Positions 40,506-40,743 of a stretch of DNA of 40,743 bases are shown piece by piece (position 1 is the stretch's first letter; every line of letters starts with the position of its first letter). The DNA is from Caryophanales bacterium. Lineage in GTDB: Bacteria > Bacillota > Bacilli > Bacillales > Bacillaceae_J. Under the pieces are notes generated by a model. That model had not been told where the DNA came from, did not search any database, and was given only the letters and a program-made list of their open reading frames with translations. The translations under genes were made by a program, and so were the position numbers. The stretch covers positions 1 through 40,743 of the forward strand of contig DULJ01000036.1 in the NCBI GenBank assembly GCA_012840465.1, given 5' to 3'.

Positions 40506-40594
40506 ATTCAGCAGAAGTCTCCCCCTTCCATAAGTGGTGAGATGAATGCAAGTTAGTATTTTAAATTCAGTGGGGGTTCAAACCCCTGCTGAAT
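40506..40594. mobile_element. IS200/IS605-end-like hairpin region (possible orphan end or guide-RNA scaffold remnant)
   Basis: A 14-pair hairpin with two G-T pairs (40565-40578 with 40581-40594; GGGGTT/AACCCC at the tip, ATTCAG/CTGAAT at the base) is preceded by a weaker hairpin TCTC...GAGA (40518-40542). ATTCAGCAG at 40506-40514 is repeated in inverse as CTGCTGAAT at 40586-40594. The order and wording resemble the 3' ends of TnpB-carrying IS605-type elements, where this segment is the right end and the scaffold of the guide RNA. No tnpB or tnpA frame is present, so it would be a solo end. The identification is by pattern memory. Confidence 0.4.
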
Positions 40595-40609
40595 AAAGTT
40601 AGAGCCTCC

Positions 40610-40743
40610 GGCGGATACCACAGATTTTAAAAGGTAGCTTTTCGAGCAGATCAAAGACTAAGAACGCCACATCCTGTGGCAACGTCTTTGTGACCCACGT
40701 CCTGTGGGCCTAAAAAATCTGGGCGCAAATACGCCAAGGCGAA
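40610..40743. repeat. Dense palindromic structured sequence at the window edge, probable dispersed repeat
   Basis: Several helices fold within one outer stem CAGATTTT (40621-40628)/AAAATCTG (40714-40721). Inside are CAAAGAC (40652-40658)/GTCTTTG (40684-40690) enclosing GCCACA-TCC-TGTGGC (40666-40680), and CCCAC (40694-40698)/GTGGG (40704-40708). GGCG-CAAATA-CGCC (40722-40735) follows. The two small hairpins share the motif CCTGTGG. No coding frame fits. It continues beyond the window, so its full extent is unknown. Confidence 0.5.

Overview
The window looks like chromosomal DNA of a low-GC, endospore-forming member of the Bacillaceae (Bacillus/Neobacillus-like). The evidence is the AGGAGG-type ribosome binding sites with many TTG and GTG starts, GerPA/GerPF-like spore proteins, a SleL/YaaH-type cortex glucosaminidase, YndM- and YqgC-like proteins, likely sigma-K and sigma-E promoters, and FMN and c-di-AMP riboswitches of Bacillus type. 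No tRNA, rRNA or CRISPR array was seen.

Layout. (1) 1-6741: a catabolic operon behind a structured, terminator-ending leader. It holds a fused TRAP permease, its TAXI-type receptor, a class III CoA-transferase and an acyl-CoA dehydrogenase whose substrate-pocket residues resemble glutaryl-CoA dehydrogenase; a DUF3870-like gene follows. I read it as uptake and CoA activation of a dicarboxylate such as glutarate. (2) 6843-8081: a 40-residue reverse-strand small ORF and three tandem GerPA/GerPF-like genes with a sigma-K-like promoter. (3) 8253-11177: a second, unrelated TRAP transporter (dctPQM) with an attenuator-like hairpin after dctP. (4) 11249-13787: a tandem-repeat YjzC-like protein and a MerR regulator divergent from a Bmr-like efflux pump, with a classic 19-bp-spacer MerR promoter. 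(5) 13868-17073: FMN riboswitch with ribU, then a c-di-AMP riboswitch controlling a Ktr potassium transporter on the minus strand.

(6) 17597-26956: methyltransferase, LysR regulator, CYTH protein, a glycine-rich protein with a sigma-K-like promoter, a chemoreceptor, a membrane GGDEF protein and a three-LysM GH18 cortex enzyme. (7) 27241-29637: Rieske/FAD oxidoreductase (YhfW-like) and a membrane-anchored SGNH hydrolase. (8) 29729-34190: a haem-stress locus, hrtB-hrtA-hssR-hssS. A GTTCATCTT-N2-GTTCATATT direct repeat, matching the known HssR box, lies upstream of hrtB. A near-identical second copy lies upstream of a small four-helix histidine-containing membrane protein just after hssS. This apparent extra HssR-regulon member is the most interesting observation here. 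(9) 34253-40447: LysM amidase, a frameshifted amino-acid permease, YndM- and YqgC-like membrane proteins, a methyltransferase, an M29 aminopeptidase and a VOC-fold protein. (10) 40505-40743: an IS200/IS605-end-like hairpin next to a densely structured palindromic sequence that runs off the window.

How the parts work together: two TRAP importers bring in carboxylates; hssRS senses haem and drives the HrtBA efflux pump and probably the neighbouring membrane protein; the Ktr and RibU importers are each under a metabolite riboswitch; several scattered genes belong to the late mother-cell sporulation programme.
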